Source: Chromatiales bacterium
GTDB lineage: Bacteria; Pseudomonadota; Gammaproteobacteria; Steroidobacterales; GCA-2729495
Direction of reading: 5' to 3'
Assembly: GCA_024234935.1 (NCBI GenBank)
Contig: JACKNI010000001.1
Span: 1 to 64,000, forward strand
Length of the DNA stretch: 64,000 bases
Position numbers and translations under genes: made by a program. The notes below the pieces were generated by a model. That model worked only from the letters and a program-made list of their open reading frames with translations, had not been told where the DNA came from and ran no database searches. This document shows, piece by piece, positions 9,601 to 18,403 of this stretch (position 1 is its first letter; each line of letters opens with the position of its first letter).

Positions 9601-9792
9601 CAGCAGCCGCTCGGCGTCCTCGGCCGATACACCCTCAAGGACCACCGCGACGCTGAGGTAGGGGAAGTCGACATCCGGCTGTGCTTCTTTCGGAATGCCC
9701 CGGTAAGCGACCGTGCCCGCAACCAGCAGCACGAACAGTGCCACCAGAACCGCACGGCTGCGGCTGACACAGAGATCGATCAGCGCATTCAT
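6634..9792 (-). CDS. RND efflux transporter permease
   Basis: This 1052-residue inner-membrane proton-driven pump has the usual RND length, twelve membrane segments and two large periplasmic loops. The first loop begins after TVAYRGIPKEAQPDVDFPY. The ATG at 9792 shares its A with the TGA stop of the adaptor gene, which fixes the start; a longer frame upstream is only overlap with that gene. In TM4 the sequence reads VGLVVDGGIVVVEL, where AcrB-type pumps have two adjacent Asp residues; one Asp is replaced by Gly. TM10 reads IIVNNNIVLIDTY, with Asn where AcrB has Lys940. These variants occur in other RND branches. Export substrate unknown. Confidence 0.93.
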   Translation of the reverse strand: MNALIDLCVSRSRAVLVALFVLLVAGTVAYRGIPKEAQPDVDFPYLSVAVVLEGVSAEDAERLLVRPLEQQLRNIEGIKEMVASATEGRASVTLEFEPEIDIEQALTNVREKVDQAKAEMPADAREPTVNEIKFSQFDPMLVINLGGSLPERTMNSIARKLKDRLQAVDGVLEVNLAGIRDEVLEIVINPLAMESYGLSPADVLNFVQRNNRLVAAGSLQSEQGRFAVKVPGLIESPEDLLSLPLKTDGQKVVYFRDIAQVHRTFKDAESYSRLNGKPAVGIRVVQRNGSNLLDVVANIKLVVAEAQKSWPPGISLTYSRDKSVFVRDDVNQLVNDVVVAVLLVVICLIGILGLQNALLAGISIPGSFCAAFLLIGMSDMTMNMVVFFGLIMSVGLVVDGGIVVVELADRRMAEGLDRRVAYAEAAKRMAWPIFASISATIVAFLPLVFWPGLIGSFLKSMPIVLVYTLVASLLIAMFVVPALGSIFGRAGHLTPENRRQLMLAEEGDLNEIGGWTGVYMRVVTRAINHPGRTVGLLTTMLILVFIAYGTFGHGVTLFPAVDPPQGSVDIRARGDLSTQEKDRLVRLVEQRIVGVDGIKTAYATAGKGNAGAPADQIGSISLNFENWDQRRPAAEIMADIRERIADIAGLSIEARLPNTGPEQGKPVTIEASSPSLDALRDAVTKIHGVVEKIPGVRNTEDTQPLPGIEWRMDVDRAQAAKFGADVSLVGSIIQLVTNGIKLGTYRPDDSDEEIDIRVRFPADDRSLDQLAELRIPTRTGNVPIGSFVSRTPGPATPTIMRTDMRRTMLVQADLDPGVQIDPVLAKVTAALPSLKLDPSVAIRFKGGARTQQETASFLVKAFLIGLGLIALILVAEFNSLFQPLLVLTAVVFSTGGVLIGLMITGKPFSLVNCGIGTIALAGIIVNNNIVLIDTYNKLAEAGMNAREAVLRTCAQRLRPVLLTKIVMILGLLPMALGMNIDFLDRRITFGSPSGQWWAEMATVIVGGLTFASILTLILTPSILMLQANIGRRWQQRRGKAGNTGQRPADITT

Positions 9793-10913
9793 CAGTTCAG
9801 ATCCGGCGTCTGGCTGGCAGCGAGAGCTTCGGTTTGCGCCGGTACGGCCTTGACCCTCTGACCGGCGGAAACATAGCCCTGGCCGACGACGATGATGTTG
9901 GCCTGTTCGGGCAGACCGGTAACCCATATGCCGTTCGCACCGGAGCGGGCGATGGTGATCTGGTGAAAGGCCACGGTGCCACCCTCGTCAACGGTCTTTA
10001 CGCCAAGCTTGCCCTCGGCATTCAGCGTGAGGATGGAGGGCGAGATCCGGTAGGCAAGCACCTTGCCCGCCGGGATGCGCATTTCCGCGGTCACGCCGGC
10101 CGGCAGCTTGCCGCCTGGATTGGGCAGTTCGAGTTCAACCGTGAATGTGCGCGTGGACTCGTCGGCAACCGGTGCGATGTAGCGGATCTTGCCGCCGACT
10201 TCCTGGCCGGTGACAAGGCTCGCGGTGGCAAAACTGCCGATGCGGGCAAAACCCGCATCCTGCTCGGCGATGCTGCCGGTGACGATGAGGCTCGTGTTGT
10301 CGACGAAGGTGACCACCGGATCGCCGGCGCGCACGTAGTCGCCGATCTCCACTTTCCGTTCCTGCACCGTGCCGTCGAATGGTGCGCGGATGGTCATGTA
10401 GTCGAGGTCGAGTTGGGCGCGGGTCAGTTCAGTACGCGCCGTTTCCAGTTTGGCGAGCGTTTCGGCGAGCTGGGTGTCCGAGACGTAGCCTTTGGGTTTG
10501 AGCTCAAGCTGTCCCTTGTACGCAGCTTCCTGCTGATTGACGCCGGCCCGTGCCTGTTCCAGGCGAGCCTCGCGGTCGCGCAAATCGAGCTTCAGCAGTA
10601 CGTCGCCCTTTTTTGCCATCGCCCCGCGCCGTACGCCAAGTTCGCTGACCCGGCCACTGGTTTCCGCCTTCAGTTCCACCTGGCGTACCGGGGCAGTGCG
10701 ACCGTAAATGCTCAGATTGCGGGTCACTGGTTGTGCGACCTGTGCCTGGATCTGTACGCTCATGGTGCCGGCCGGGGTCTCGGCGCTGGCTGCGCTGTCT
10801 GTTTCTGCAGGTTTGTTGCTGAAGAGGCCGGACAGTAACCAGAGGCTGACGAGTATCGCGAGACCGACGGCAATGAACTTGGGGCGGCTCGTCAGCTGGT
10901 CGAAGATACGCAT
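9792..10913 (-). CDS. RND efflux periplasmic adaptor subunit
   Basis: The 373-residue membrane fusion protein has one N-terminal membrane anchor (LAILVSLWLLSGLF), then the split lipoyl domain around VELKAETSGRVSELGVRRGA and the return strand MTIRAPFDGTVQERKVEIGD. A helical hairpin lies between, and beta-barrel segments follow. It links the permease encoded directly downstream to an outer-membrane channel that is not encoded here. The coupling to the permease is a one-base TGATG overlap. It is the first gene of the three-gene minus-strand operon, whose promoter should lie in 10914-11000. Confidence 0.92.
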   Translation of the reverse strand: MRIFDQLTSRPKFIAVGLAILVSLWLLSGLFSNKPAETDSAASAETPAGTMSVQIQAQVAQPVTRNLSIYGRTAPVRQVELKAETSGRVSELGVRRGAMAKKGDVLLKLDLRDREARLEQARAGVNQQEAAYKGQLELKPKGYVSDTQLAETLAKLETARTELTRAQLDLDYMTIRAPFDGTVQERKVEIGDYVRAGDPVVTFVDNTSLIVTGSIAEQDAGFARIGSFATASLVTGQEVGGKIRYIAPVADESTRTFTVELELPNPGGKLPAGVTAEMRIPAGKVLAYRISPSILTLNAEGKLGVKTVDEGGTVAFHQITIARSGANGIWVTGLPEQANIIVVGQGYVSAGQRVKAVPAQTEALAASQTPDLN

Positions 10914-11278
10914 GCAGGATCCTTGATGGAGTCGGGTGTGGGGCGGCGACGAAACTCTAGAGGCTCGTGCCTGGCCATGCCATCAGCACCTTGCTGCAAT
11001 CCGCTAGCCTGAGCTGAAGCCAGTCCGGTGGAACTGATAGTACCGTCAAAAAAACCTATATCAATCATCCGGATAGATGGCTCTTTGTGGATGACGCAGG
11101 AGGCATCGGGGCTTTGTAACTTTTTGTAACCGCAAGCGGTTGCCATCGATAACGAAGCATGAGGCGCTGCCCGCCGACACGGGATTTCCCGGATGCGCCT
11201 TTCGGGGGGCATTGTTAAGATGCATCACCCCCGCGCTTTGCCGGGACGCACAAGTTTTTTAACCGAAGGGAATCCAAA
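10914..11278. other. Divergent intergenic region, adaptor gene and HiPIP
   Basis: These 365 bases hold no convincing gene. Visible structure includes the tandem TTTGTAACTTTTTGTAAC around 11113-11130 and an adjoining perfect 6-2-6 palindrome AACCGCAAGCGGTT at 11128-11141. Either could be a regulator site. Promoters for the leftward exporter operon and the rightward HiPIP gene must lie here, but I cannot assign -35/-10 boxes with confidence. Confidence 0.5.
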
Positions 11279-11614
11279 ATGAGTCAGGAATTTACTCGCC
11301 GCCGTTTCCTCGCAACGGTTGCCGTCGCGGTACCCGCCGGCGCCGTGCTGATGAGTGCGACCACTGCCACCGCCGCTGATCTGCCCCACCTTGATGTCAA
11401 CGATCCTTCTGCCAAGGCATTGGGCTACGTTACCGATGCGAAGAACGTCGACCGCAAGAGCCCGCTGGCGGCCCGCTATGCTGATGGTCAGCACTGTGCC
11501 AACTGCCAGGTGATCCAGGGTACGGATGGCGAAGCCTTTCGTCCCTGCGCGATCTTCCCGGGCAAGCTGGTTGCCGCTACTGGCTGGTGCAGCGCCTGGG
11601 CGAAGAAGGCCTGA
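11279..11614 (+). CDS. High-potential iron-sulfur protein (HiPIP)
   Basis: The 111-residue precursor carries a Tat signal (TRRRFLATVAVAV, residues 6-18) with a probable cleavage after ATAA near residue 33. The mature part has the four cluster cysteines C73, C76, C90 and C104 in the order CxxC, C, GWCSAW, characteristic of HiPIPs. The folded [4Fe-4S] protein would be exported by Tat and act as a soluble periplasmic electron carrier between the bc1 complex and reductases or oxidases. GAAGGGAAT just upstream is a good ribosome site. Downstream mobB overlaps its 3' end, and nearby molybdenum-cofactor and chaperone genes suggest a link with a periplasmic molybdoenzyme. Confidence 0.95.
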   Translation: MSQEFTRRRFLATVAVAVPAGAVLMSATTATAADLPHLDVNDPSAKALGYVTDAKNVDRKSPLAARYADGQHCANCQVIQGTDGEAFRPCAIFPGKLVAATGWCSAWAKKA

Positions 11615-12129
11615 TCAGGGTATTCGGTGTTGCCGGTTACAAGAACTCCGGCAAGACCACGCTGATCGTCGATCTGGTGCGTGAGCTCACCCGCCGCGGT
11701 TGGCGGGTGGGCACCATCAAACACGCACACCACAGCTTCGATATCGACCATCCTGGCAAGGACAGTTACCTGCATCGGGCAGCCGGCGCGGCGGAAGTGA
11801 TCGTCGCGTCGGCATCGCGCTGGGCGCACATCCGCGAACTGGCGGATGAACCGCCGGCCGGTCTCGATGAACTGCTCGGCCACATGGGTCCGCTCGACCT
11901 GGTGCTGGTCGAGGGCTGGAAGCATGGCACACACCCGCGGCTCGAGATCCGCCGCAGCGACGCTCCGGCGCCGCGGCTTGCAGGGCACGATGCCGCGATA
12001 CTGGCGATTGTTTCTGATCTACCGCTGCCGGAGGAGAGCTGTCCGGTCCTGGCCCGCGGCGATGTCGGGCTGATTGCGGATTTCGTATTGCAGTCGGTGG
12101 GGCTCGCGTCAGCGCCCGTTCGGCAATAA
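11587..12129 (+). CDS. mobB: Molybdopterin-guanine dinucleotide biosynthesis adaptor MobB
   Basis: The protein (180 residues from ATG 11587) is a small P-loop GTPase with GYKNSGKTTL as Walker A, followed by GTIKHAHHSFDIDHPGKDS and LVLVEGWKHGTHPRLEI, all typical MobB stretches. MobB assists MobA in attaching GMP to molybdopterin. The first eight residues overlap the end of the HiPIP gene in another frame. A CTG start at 11611, just over the HiPIP stop, would give the more usual LIRVFGVAG N-terminus, so the start is uncertain. It is convergent with moeA, six bases away. Confidence 0.92.
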   Translation: MQRLGEEGLIRVFGVAGYKNSGKTTLIVDLVRELTRRGWRVGTIKHAHHSFDIDHPGKDSYLHRAAGAAEVIVASASRWAHIRELADEPPAGLDELLGHMGPLDLVLVEGWKHGTHPRLEIRRSDAPAPRLAGHDAAILAIVSDLPLPEESCPVLARGDVGLIADFVLQSVGLASAPVRQ

Positions 12130-12135
12130 ATTCCG

Positions 12136-13374
12136 CTACGGGGTGTCGTCGGGATACAGCGGTGCTGTCAGCACCGTGCTGCCGGCAGGCAGCAGCTCAT
12201 GCCCTTCCGGAATCACCGCCCAGCAGTTGGCCTTCAGCAAGGCGCCGATCCGGAATGACTCCTGTCCCGGCAGGATCCGTACCCGGCTGCGGGCTTCCGT
12301 ATCTACAGTGCGATGCGCTTTGGCAAAGAAGCGCAGCTTGCCTCGGCTGCGCACGGCTTCGTCACAGATCGCCGGCCGGAAAACTTCGGCGGCCATGCCC
12401 TGCATGGCGCGCAGTGCGGGTATCACGAAGAAGCGCATGCCGACGGCAACCGCCAGCGGATTGCCGGGCAGGCCGAACAGGTGTTTGCCGCCGGGCAGTC
12501 GTGCATAGAGGATCGGTTTGCCCGGCCGGATCGCGACCTTGTGAAACAGGATCTCGCCGCCAAGCGAACGGACCACGTCCGGTATCAGGTCGAGCCGGCC
12601 TGCTGATACGCCGCCGGTGGTGAGAATCAGCTCGCAGCTGTCGGTGAGTGCGCGCAGTTCGTCGCGCAGGGCCGCGGCACTGTCGGCTGCCGTACTGCGT
12701 GTGATGCCGGCGATGCCGAGCTGTGCGAGCAGCGCACGCAGATAGGGGCCGTTCGCGTCACGGATCTGGCCGTTCTGCAGTTCGCTCCCGCTGGTGGCCA
12801 GCTCGCTGCCGGTGGTGAGGATCGCCATGCGTGGTGTCGCACAGACGGACGCTTCGTCCAGCCCGCAGGCGGCGAGGCCCATCAGGTGATGTGGCGCCAG
12901 GCGTGTGCCGGCATCGATCACCCGCTCACCGCGCCGGAAGTCCTCGCTCATCAATCGTACGTTCTGGCCGGGCTGCGCCGGTTGCAGCAGGCGGATGCTG
13001 GTGAGGGCCGGCCCGCCGGGCACGTGGTCCGCGATACGTTCGACCGGCACCACGGCATCGAGGCCGGCTGGGACCGGTGCACCTGTCATGATCTCCCAGG
13101 CGCTGCCAGGTGTTGCCTGCGGCGGTGCAAGCCCGGCGACGGCGGTGCCGGCGACCGGCAGGATAACGGGCTGGTTTTCGCTGGCCTTGAGCGTGTCGCC
13201 GGAAGCCACGGCATAGCCATCCATCGCCGCATTGGCAAATGCCGGCACATCGAGGCGGGCAAACAGCGCTTCAGCACTGACCCGGCCGGCGGCCTCATGC
13301 AGTGGAACGCTGTGCCGGGCAAGCACGGCTGACTCGGCGAGAATGATGCCGAGCGCTTCCTGGTAGCTGATCAC
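12136..13374 (-). CDS. moeA: Molybdopterin molybdenumtransferase
   Basis: The 412-residue protein matches the usual length of MoeA (about 411). It inserts molybdate into adenylylated molybdopterin. Recognised stretches are ANAAMDGYAV, IMTGAPVPAGLDAVV, LTTGGVSAGRLD and GLPGNPLAV. I place the start at a GTG at 13374 (VISYQEALGII) because AGGA lies seven bases upstream and this matches the family N-terminus; the open frame continues 53 codons further without family character. It is divergent from the chaperone gene, with about 160 bases between starts. Confidence 0.94.
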   Translation of the reverse strand: MISYQEALGIILAESAVLARHSVPLHEAAGRVSAEALFARLDVPAFANAAMDGYAVASGDTLKASENQPVILPVAGTAVAGLAPPQATPGSAWEIMTGAPVPAGLDAVVPVERIADHVPGGPALTSIRLLQPAQPGQNVRLMSEDFRRGERVIDAGTRLAPHHLMGLAACGLDEASVCATPRMAILTTGSELATSGSELQNGQIRDANGPYLRALLAQLGIAGITRSTAADSAAALRDELRALTDSCELILTTGGVSAGRLDLIPDVVRSLGGEILFHKVAIRPGKPILYARLPGGKHLFGLPGNPLAVAVGMRFFVIPALRAMQGMAAEVFRPAICDEAVRSRGKLRFFAKAHRTVDTEARSRVRILPGQESFRIGALLKANCWAVIPEGHELLPAGSTVLTAPLYPDDTP

Positions 13375-13533
13375 GGTCGGTCCTGATGGTGCGCGGCTTG
13401 TTGCCGCTCTGTTGTACCGGTATGTTGCCACACTTCCGGGCGTCGCCCGGGCAACGCCTGAATGCGATGCGCCACGATTCCTGGAAGCAGAATGGATAGC
13501 CAAGCAAGTCACGACCGGTCTGCAGAAGAGCAC

Positions 13534-14184
13534 ATGAGCACTACAGCGGCGTCAGGCGTGACGCGTCGCGTGGTCAATCGGGATACGGCGGCGACAGCCG
13601 CGCTGCGCTGTCTGTGTTATGCCGCCTTTTCCGAACTGCTGGCCTCACCGCATGAAGTCGATGCGCGCGCGGGTCTGCTTGCGCGGGTGGGTCTCGGCGA
13701 AGCGCTGGATACGCTGCTCACCGAGGTCGGCAACTCGGACCTGCGGCAGCTGCAGGCGGAATACAGCGGGTTGTTCGAGGTCGGCAGTGAAGGGCCGCCG
13801 GTGCCGATCCGTGAGGATCTGCAGACCGGACAACGGGCGGGTACTCGCGAGGATGTGGTGCGCTTTTACGACTACTTCGGTTATGTGCTCGACGAGAAAT
13901 TCTCCTGGCAGCCGGATCACTTGTCCCTGGAACTCGAGTTCATGCACTACCTGTGTTTCCGCGAGGCAGAGGGCGGGGCTGAGGTGCTCTCATACCAGCT
14001 GGCACAGGTGGACTTCGCCGAGCGGCATCTGGTTCGCTGGGTACCGCGCTTTGCTGCCGAAGTGGAAAACCATGCGCCCGGTTCGCTGTATGCGCGGGTA
14101 GTCGGCGCGTTGCGGGATTTCATCGAGGAAGATTTTGCCTGGCAGGCTGCCACGATCGCCCTGGACAGCCAGCAGTCGCCCTGA
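13534..14184 (+). CDS. TorD/DmsD-type molybdoenzyme chaperone
   Basis: This 216-residue, all-helical protein contains PVPIREDLQTGQRAGTREDVVRFYDYFGYVLDE and DHLSLELEFMHYLC. The second is the hallmark of TorD-like chaperones, closest in style to those of type II DMSO-reductase enzymes (ethylbenzene or dimethylsulfide dehydrogenase). Such chaperones hold the apo-subunit for cofactor loading and proofread Tat export. ATG 13534 follows AGAAGAG; an upstream ATG at 13492 in frame is possible. It overlaps the MFS gene by one base (TGATG). No molybdoenzyme is in the window, so the client is unknown. Confidence 0.85.
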   Translation: MSTTAASGVTRRVVNRDTAATAALRCLCYAAFSELLASPHEVDARAGLLARVGLGEALDTLLTEVGNSDLRQLQAEYSGLFEVGSEGPPVPIREDLQTGQRAGTREDVVRFYDYFGYVLDEKFSWQPDHLSLELEFMHYLCFREAEGGAEVLSYQLAQVDFAERHLVRWVPRFAAEVENHAPGSLYARVVGALRDFIEEDFAWQAATIALDSQQSP

Positions 14185-15536
14185 TGGCCGCACCGGGGAG
14201 CGACACGGTTACATCCCGGCCGGAGCAGCCCTGGCCACGCCCGAGAGTGGCCTGGTATGCGCTCACCATTCTGGTCATTGCCTTCATCTTCTCGTTTATC
14301 GACCGCATCATCCTCGCGATGCTCGTCGAGCCTCTCAAGCAGGATCTCGGGCTCACCGATACCGAACTGGGGATTCTGCAGGGACTGGCCTTTGCGGTGT
14401 TCTACGCGGCTGTTGGATTGCCGATCAGCCGTCTGGCCGACCGCTACAGCCGTCGCGCAATCATCGGCTGGGGCATCCTGCTGTGGAGCCTGATGACGGC
14501 AGTCTGCGGCCTGGCACGGAACTTCTGGGAGCTGTTTCTGGCGCGTGTGGGCGTGGGTGTGGGTGAGGCTGCGCTCTCGCCGGCCGCCTACTCGATGATC
14601 GCCGACTATTTTCCGCGCGAAAAACTCGGTCGCGCAGTCGGCGTCTACCAGGCGGGTGCATTCTTCGGTGCCGGTCTGTCCTTTCTGGTCGGCGGACTGG
14701 TGATACAGGCGGTCAATCGGGCCGGTGCCGTGAGCCTGCCACTCATCGGTGCCGTTCGGCCCTGGCAGGTGGTGCTCTTCAGTGTCGGCCTGCCTGGCGT
14801 GCTGATCGCCTTGCTGATGCTGACGGTGCGTGAACCGGTGCGCCGCGGGATACTGGCCGGGCATGGTGCGGGCATTCCCTTTGGTACGGTGGTGCGCTAT
14901 GCGGTTCAACGCTGGCGTGTCTTCGTGATGCACTTCATCGGCTTTGCGCTGCTTGCCGTGCCGATCACCACGACGATCACCTGGGGCTTCAGTTATTTCG
15001 TCCGGGTACTCGGTTTCAGCCCGCCACAGTCGGCGCTGACCCTGGGCGGTATTCTGGTCGTGTTGTCGCCGCTCGGTGTCTACAGCGGCGGGTGGCTCGC
15101 CGACATCTTCCTGCAGCGCGGTTACCGTGACGGCACGCTGCGTGTGGGTCTGCTGGCGGCGATACTGCTGGTGCCGCTCTGTGCGCTCGCCACGACGATC
15201 AGCACACCAACTGTGGCCGTGGTGCTGTTCTGTCCGCTGGTGTTTGTGGCCAGCCTGTCGATGGCAGTTGCGCCGGCAGCCCTGCAGGTGATTGCGCCGA
15301 ACCAGATGCGTGCGCAGATCTCGGCCACCTGGATGCTGGTGCTCAACCTGATCACCGCAGGACTCGGGCCCACGGCGGTCGGCGTGATCACGGATTCCGT
15401 ATTTGGTGATCCGCTGGCAGTCGGGTCTTCGATGGCGCTGGTCAACTGCATCAGCGTGCCGATCGGCGCGCTGGCACTGTGGGCGGCGCTTGCACCATTT
15501 CGTCTTGCAGCCGCGGAGCAGGCGGCAGCCGGCTGA
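14184..15536 (+). CDS. MFS transporter (Spinster-like)
   Basis: The 450-residue protein has twelve predicted membrane segments. The MFS loop 2-3 signature appears as GLPISRLADRYSRRAIIGWGI, and ARVGVGVGEAALSPAAYSMIADYFP matches the group often annotated as spinster or hexuronate-like MFS carriers in proteobacterial catabolic regions. It probably moves organic anions across the inner membrane by proton or ion coupling. It begins on the stop codon of the chaperone gene and is followed by a TonB receptor 112 bases later, so a paired outer and inner membrane uptake route is plausible. Substrate not predictable. Confidence 0.85.
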   Translation: MAAPGSDTVTSRPEQPWPRPRVAWYALTILVIAFIFSFIDRIILAMLVEPLKQDLGLTDTELGILQGLAFAVFYAAVGLPISRLADRYSRRAIIGWGILLWSLMTAVCGLARNFWELFLARVGVGVGEAALSPAAYSMIADYFPREKLGRAVGVYQAGAFFGAGLSFLVGGLVIQAVNRAGAVSLPLIGAVRPWQVVLFSVGLPGVLIALLMLTVREPVRRGILAGHGAGIPFGTVVRYAVQRWRVFVMHFIGFALLAVPITTTITWGFSYFVRVLGFSPPQSALTLGGILVVLSPLGVYSGGWLADIFLQRGYRDGTLRVGLLAAILLVPLCALATTISTPTVAVVLFCPLVFVASLSMAVAPAALQVIAPNQMRAQISATWMLVLNLITAGLGPTAVGVITDSVFGDPLAVGSSMALVNCISVPIGALALWAALAPFRLAAAEQAAAG

Positions 15537-15648
15537 TACTTGGCGACGGAGCCGGCCTTTTCGTCGCTTAGCCTTTGGGTTAGCATCGCAGCACGGGGCT
15601 TCCGCTGGCTGGTCCGGTGTGCCCGTTTTCGACGCGGTGGGGGGGTTC

Positions 15649-18309
15649 ATGAGTTTTCAGTTGATGCGGCGCTCAACCGCGTGCGGCCTGCGTGCGCAAA
15701 TTCTGCTGGCGAGCTTTGCGCCGGGCTTCGTTTCACCGCTTCTGGCCCAGTCTCCCGGACCGGAGCCGGCAGCCGGTGTCACGGAAATCATCGTGACTGC
15801 GCGCAAGCGTGAGGAAAGCCTGCAGAACGTTCCGCTGTCGATTGCCGCGTTCAGCGCCGAGCAACTGCAGGGGCGCGGCCTCAACAGCGACTACGACATC
15901 GCCAATTTCACGGTCGGTTTCCGGACCCTCCAGCAGACCGGCCGCGATATCGACCGGCCGACGATCCGCGGCATGGGTGCGCCGGTGAGTCGCGGTGAGC
16001 CCAATGCCTCGTACTTCATCGACGGCGTATACGTGTCGGGCAGTATCTCCACCGCGGTGACGGGCGCCGTTGAGCGGGTAGAGGTATTGCGCGGGCCGCA
16101 ATCGGCGCAGTTTGGCCGGGCGACATTTTCCGGTGCGGTGAACTACGTCACCAGGAAGCCCACCGATACCTTCAAGGGTGAAATCAACAGTCGCGCCGGT
16201 ACCCACGACGACTACGGTCTCAGCGGCTGGGCCAGTGGTCCGATCGGCGACAGCGCGTTTTCATATCTCGTCTCTGGCAGCTGGTCGCAATATGGTGGCC
16301 AGTGGCGCAACGAGCTGCAGGCAGACCAGGCGGGCTACGACTCCGATCCGCGTGCGCCACTGACGCGTCCGCCCAACCTGTTTCTGGATAATGCGCCCCA
16401 GCAGGCGGATAACACCCGCCTCGGCGCGGAGAAAACCGGCGACGTGCTCGGCAAGCTGGTCTGGCGTCCGGTTGACGGGACCGAGGTGACCCTCAAGTAC
16501 AATTTCACCAAGAGCGACGATTCACATTTTCCCAATCTGCTCGCCACCGATCTGAACTGCCATCTGCCGTATGCGGGTACGGAGGGTGAGCCCTGGTTTG
16601 CGACCACCAATGGCGATTACTGTGGCAAGTGGACTGCCGCAGGGCGGGTGAACCGCATCAACCTGCCGGATATCCGCGAGGGCATTACTTACCGCAACGC
16701 CGACCAGTTGCCGACACCGGAGGATCCGCATCCCGAGGATTACTCGATTGCGGGTACCGAGCCGGGCACTTTCCGGACGCAGAACCGTGTGCTGTTCGAG
16801 TATGCGCAGGACATTGGCGGGTTCTCGCTGACCACCCGCGGTGCCTGGAACAAGGACGATTTCCAGCAACTCTTCGATCTTGACCATACCGAGACACGCG
16901 CGATCTGGGGCCTGTTCCATTTCGACAACCGGCGCAATATCGAGGACAAGTCGCTTGAGGTACGTCTGGATTCGCCGGGCGATGAGCCGCTGCGTTACAG
17001 CCTCGGGGTCTACTGGTATGACCAGGATCGCGAGAACCGGCAGCGCAGCTACCCGGGCCCGGCAGTCGCGCTTAACAATTTTTTTATCGCGGGTGGCCCG
17101 GTCACCACGGATTTTCCGCCCTCGACATTCATCGATGTAAGCAACAAGGCCTTGTTTGGCAGCGTCGAGTTTGACCTTGCCGAGCGGTGGACACTGGCGC
17201 TGGAAGGGCGCTATGCGAAGGACGAAAAATCCCTGGCTGGCGGATCCTTGGGCACCTGCGCCGGTAGTCCGTCGGTGTGTACACCGGATCAGGTCGACCT
17301 GAGTTTCAGCAAATTCACGCCACGCGTAACCCTGCGCTACCAGGTGACTGACGAACTGATGACCTATTTTCTGGCTGCCAAGGGCAACAAGCCAGGCGAT
17401 TTCAACAGCGAGTTCTTTCGTTCGGGCAACGATCCGCGGGCGACGAATGCCGGGCTGAACGGCTGTGTGCCGTCGGTTCCTGAGCTGGTTACGCCATGCC
17501 AGAGTACATCCCTGGCCATCGTCGAGGAGGAAGAGCAGTGGACCTATGAAACAGGGATAAAGGCGACCTGGCTCGACCGCCGGCTGAGTACCAATCTGGC
17601 GGCGTACTACATCGATTGGCAAAACCAGGGGTTGTTCACGCCCATCAAGATCCTGCAAACCAGTGGCAGTTATCTGACCACGACCGTGATTACCAATGCC
17701 GGACGGTCGGAAGTGAAAGGCCTTGAGCTCGAGACCTCGTTTCGCTTCACGGACAATCTCTCGCTGGTTGCCAACTACGGCTACACCGACTCGCGCTATA
17801 TGGAAGGTTTCGATCCGGCGCTGTTTGATTCGACAGGTGATGGCGATATTTCGCACAAGCATGTGCCGGGGGTGCCGAAGCACACGCTGATACTCGGTGC
17901 CAACGTAACGGCCAACCTGCCTTCGGGCCTTGGGCTGTTCATTACCCCGGACCTCGTCGTCAACAGCAAGCGCTACACGCAGGCGGGCAACTTTTCCTGG
18001 ATCGGTCAGGAGACGACGCTCAATCTGCGTGCCGGCCTCCAGTCGGAGCACTGGACCCTGACAACCTATGTGCGCAATCTGACGGATGACGACACGCCGG
18101 TTGCGGTACTCGATTTCTTCAATTTCGGCAGCGTGGACATACAACCGCTCAGGGATGCCGGCCTGATCGATGTGTACGGCAATCTGCGCAATTCGCCGAT
18201 CACCGGCGATAACACCGCGGATGCGAATAATGCCAAGGATCCAAGGCTCTATGGCATCAACCCCAAGCGGGGCCGCGATGTGGGCGTGGAGTTCCAGTAT
18301 CGCTTCTAG
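15649..18309 (+). CDS. TonB-dependent receptor, 886 residues
   Basis: An N-terminal signal peptide ends near SPLLAQ. The plug domain follows with TEIIVTARKREESLQNVPLSIAAFSAE and the GPQSAQFGRATFSGAVNYVTRKP block, and the beta-barrel ends in a terminal Phe (VGVEFQYRF), as outer-membrane proteins do. These receptors import large or scarce ligands using TonB energy. The ATG at 15649 follows a G-rich ribosome site. The frame is open much earlier only by overlap with the MFS gene. The downstream amidase-like gene lies 94 bases on. The receptor type is common in oligotrophs degrading complex organics; ligand unknown. Confidence 0.93.
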   Translation: MSFQLMRRSTACGLRAQILLASFAPGFVSPLLAQSPGPEPAAGVTEIIVTARKREESLQNVPLSIAAFSAEQLQGRGLNSDYDIANFTVGFRTLQQTGRDIDRPTIRGMGAPVSRGEPNASYFIDGVYVSGSISTAVTGAVERVEVLRGPQSAQFGRATFSGAVNYVTRKPTDTFKGEINSRAGTHDDYGLSGWASGPIGDSAFSYLVSGSWSQYGGQWRNELQADQAGYDSDPRAPLTRPPNLFLDNAPQQADNTRLGAEKTGDVLGKLVWRPVDGTEVTLKYNFTKSDDSHFPNLLATDLNCHLPYAGTEGEPWFATTNGDYCGKWTAAGRVNRINLPDIREGITYRNADQLPTPEDPHPEDYSIAGTEPGTFRTQNRVLFEYAQDIGGFSLTTRGAWNKDDFQQLFDLDHTETRAIWGLFHFDNRRNIEDKSLEVRLDSPGDEPLRYSLGVYWYDQDRENRQRSYPGPAVALNNFFIAGGPVTTDFPPSTFIDVSNKALFGSVEFDLAERWTLALEGRYAKDEKSLAGGSLGTCAGSPSVCTPDQVDLSFSKFTPRVTLRYQVTDELMTYFLAAKGNKPGDFNSEFFRSGNDPRATNAGLNGCVPSVPELVTPCQSTSLAIVEEEEQWTYETGIKATWLDRRLSTNLAAYYIDWQNQGLFTPIKILQTSGSYLTTTVITNAGRSEVKGLELETSFRFTDNLSLVANYGYTDSRYMEGFDPALFDSTGDGDISHKHVPGVPKHTLILGANVTANLPSGLGLFITPDLVVNSKRYTQAGNFSWIGQETTLNLRAGLQSEHWTLTTYVRNLTDDDTPVAVLDFFNFGSVDIQPLRDAGLIDVYGNLRNSPITGDNTADANNAKDPRLYGINPKRGRDVGVEFQYRF

Positions 18310-18403
18310 GTCTTTTTTTGGTCGGTTGTCCACGTGTTGTACGGGCGTTGTCGAAGATTGTATTAACATCATCTCCACACTGTTGTCCTGATGGAGATGT
18401 TCG

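Noticed and set aside
7732..9861. Long plus-strand open frame, 709 codons
   Set aside because: It lies opposite the RND permease; its His/Asp/Arg-rich translation resembles no family and is a typical antisense shadow in GC-rich DNA.
13947..15650. Long minus-strand frame, 567 codons
   Set aside because: Antisense to the MFS transporter; low-complexity Arg/His/Gln composition.
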